In this document: positions 5,312-5,642 of the stretch, in pieces
Layout: every line of letters starts with the position of its first letter
Position numbering within the stretch: position 1 is the first letter of the stretch
NCBI GenBank assembly: GCA_030749275.1
Contig: JASMKJ010000431.1
Span: 1-5,642, forward strand
Reading direction: 5' to 3'
DNA from: Acidimicrobiales bacterium
GTDB taxonomy: Bacteria > Actinomycetota > Acidimicrobiia > Acidimicrobiales > Poriferisodalaceae
DNA length: 5,642 nucleotides
The notes under the pieces: generated by a model
Seen by the model: the letters and a program-made list of their open reading frames with translations, nothing else
What the model was told of the DNA's origin: nothing
The model's database searches: none
Position numbers and translations under genes: made by a program

Positions 5312-5642
5312 AGCCCGTGGTTGAAAAGGTACGGCCTGTGACCGCTAGTTCAACCTTGCCTTCGAAGACTGCCGCTGCCTCGTCGAGATGCCGGGATGGA
5401 TCAGACCCCGGCGGAACGTGGGTTACGACGAGGTGTTTTGCCCCAGCTTTGTTCGCTTCCTGAGCAAGGTGAGCGCAACTGATGTGTGGGATCGAGGGGT
5501 CATCGTTGATCTCGAGCAGGGTGCCCTCCCCTACGACTATGTCGGGCTTGGATCCAAGATCAGATATCGACCAGTTGCTCCCAGTGTCAGATGTGTACAC
5601 GATTGAGTCGTTTCCGTTCTTCAGTCGCATGGCGAGAGTTTC
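5310..5642 (-). CDS. MBL-fold metal-dependent hydrolase, 3' part only (Rv1339-like)
   Basis: C-terminal 110 residues of a metallo-beta-lactamase-fold hydrolase; the frame is open to the right edge, so the start and the HxHxDH motif lie outside. An ATG at 5630 is internal, since homologous sequence (ETLA before MRLK) continues upstream. Visible: YTSDTG, whose Asp bridges the metals in this fold; [14 protein letters not shown] followed by an [12 protein letters not shown] helix; VVTHVPPG, whose His is a metal ligand; and a closing [15 protein letters not shown] strand region. This layout resembles RNase Z and cyclic-nucleotide phosphodiesterase-like MBL proteins. The position directly before rph and rdgB matches M. 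tuberculosis Rv1339, reported as an atypical class II cAMP phosphodiesterase. A cyclic-nucleotide or other phosphodiester substrate is therefore plausible here, but that is inference from context. Confidence 0.85.
   Translation of the reverse strand, partial: ETLAMRLKNGNDSIVYTSDTGSNWSISDLGSKPDIVVGEGTLLEINDDPSIPHISCAHLAQEANKAGAKHLVVTHVPPGSDPSRHLDEAAAVFEGKVELAVTGRTFSTTG

Noticed and set aside
5628..5630. ATG at 5630 as the start of the MBL hydrolase.
   Set aside because: The frame stays open to the window edge, and a 106-residue product would lack the metal-binding HxHxDH half of the fold; the gene is cut by the window.

Overview
The window is a gene-dense stretch of bacterial chromosome holding housekeeping genes. 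I see no mobile element, CRISPR array, RNA gene or phage gene. The sequence points to an actinobacterium. The ClpP resembles mycobacterial ClpP1. The MBL-fold hydrolase, rph and rdgB run in the same order as Rv1339, rphA and Rv1341 of Mycobacterium tuberculosis. Start regions show TANNNT boxes 6-7 nt before ATG, as in actinobacterial leaderless promoters. Base composition is moderate rather than very GC-rich, and spacers are nearly absent, so a streamlined lineage such as an uncultured acidimicrobiial group is possible. That placement is inference.

Layout, left to right: a TrmA/RumA-family RNA m5U methyltransferase (minus) diverges from rpe (plus). The two ATGs are 24 bp apart. rpe overlaps by 4 bp a small, probably secreted lipoprotein gene. 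That gene converges on clpP (minus) with 13 bp between stops. clpP diverges from a PLP-dependent alanine racemase-like/D-threonine aldolase-like gene (plus), whose stop codon directly abuts the stop codon of rdgB (minus). rdgB lies behind rph, which lies behind the 3' part of an MBL-fold hydrolase gene that runs off the right edge. No gap exceeds 300 bases; the longest non-coding stretch is 57 bp.

The genes serve separate core functions: RNA modification, pentose phosphate metabolism, regulated proteolysis, D-amino-acid metabolism, and RNA 3'-end processing with nucleotide-pool cleaning. Only mbl-rph-rdgB and rpe-lipoprotein look like operons. The most interesting signal is regulatory. All four ATGs at the two divergent junctions lack a convincing Shine-Dalgarno but have a correctly spaced -10-like hexamer, and at one junction the two hexamers overlap on opposite strands. 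By contrast, rph inside an operon has a strong Shine-Dalgarno. I found no convincing undescribed multi-gene system.
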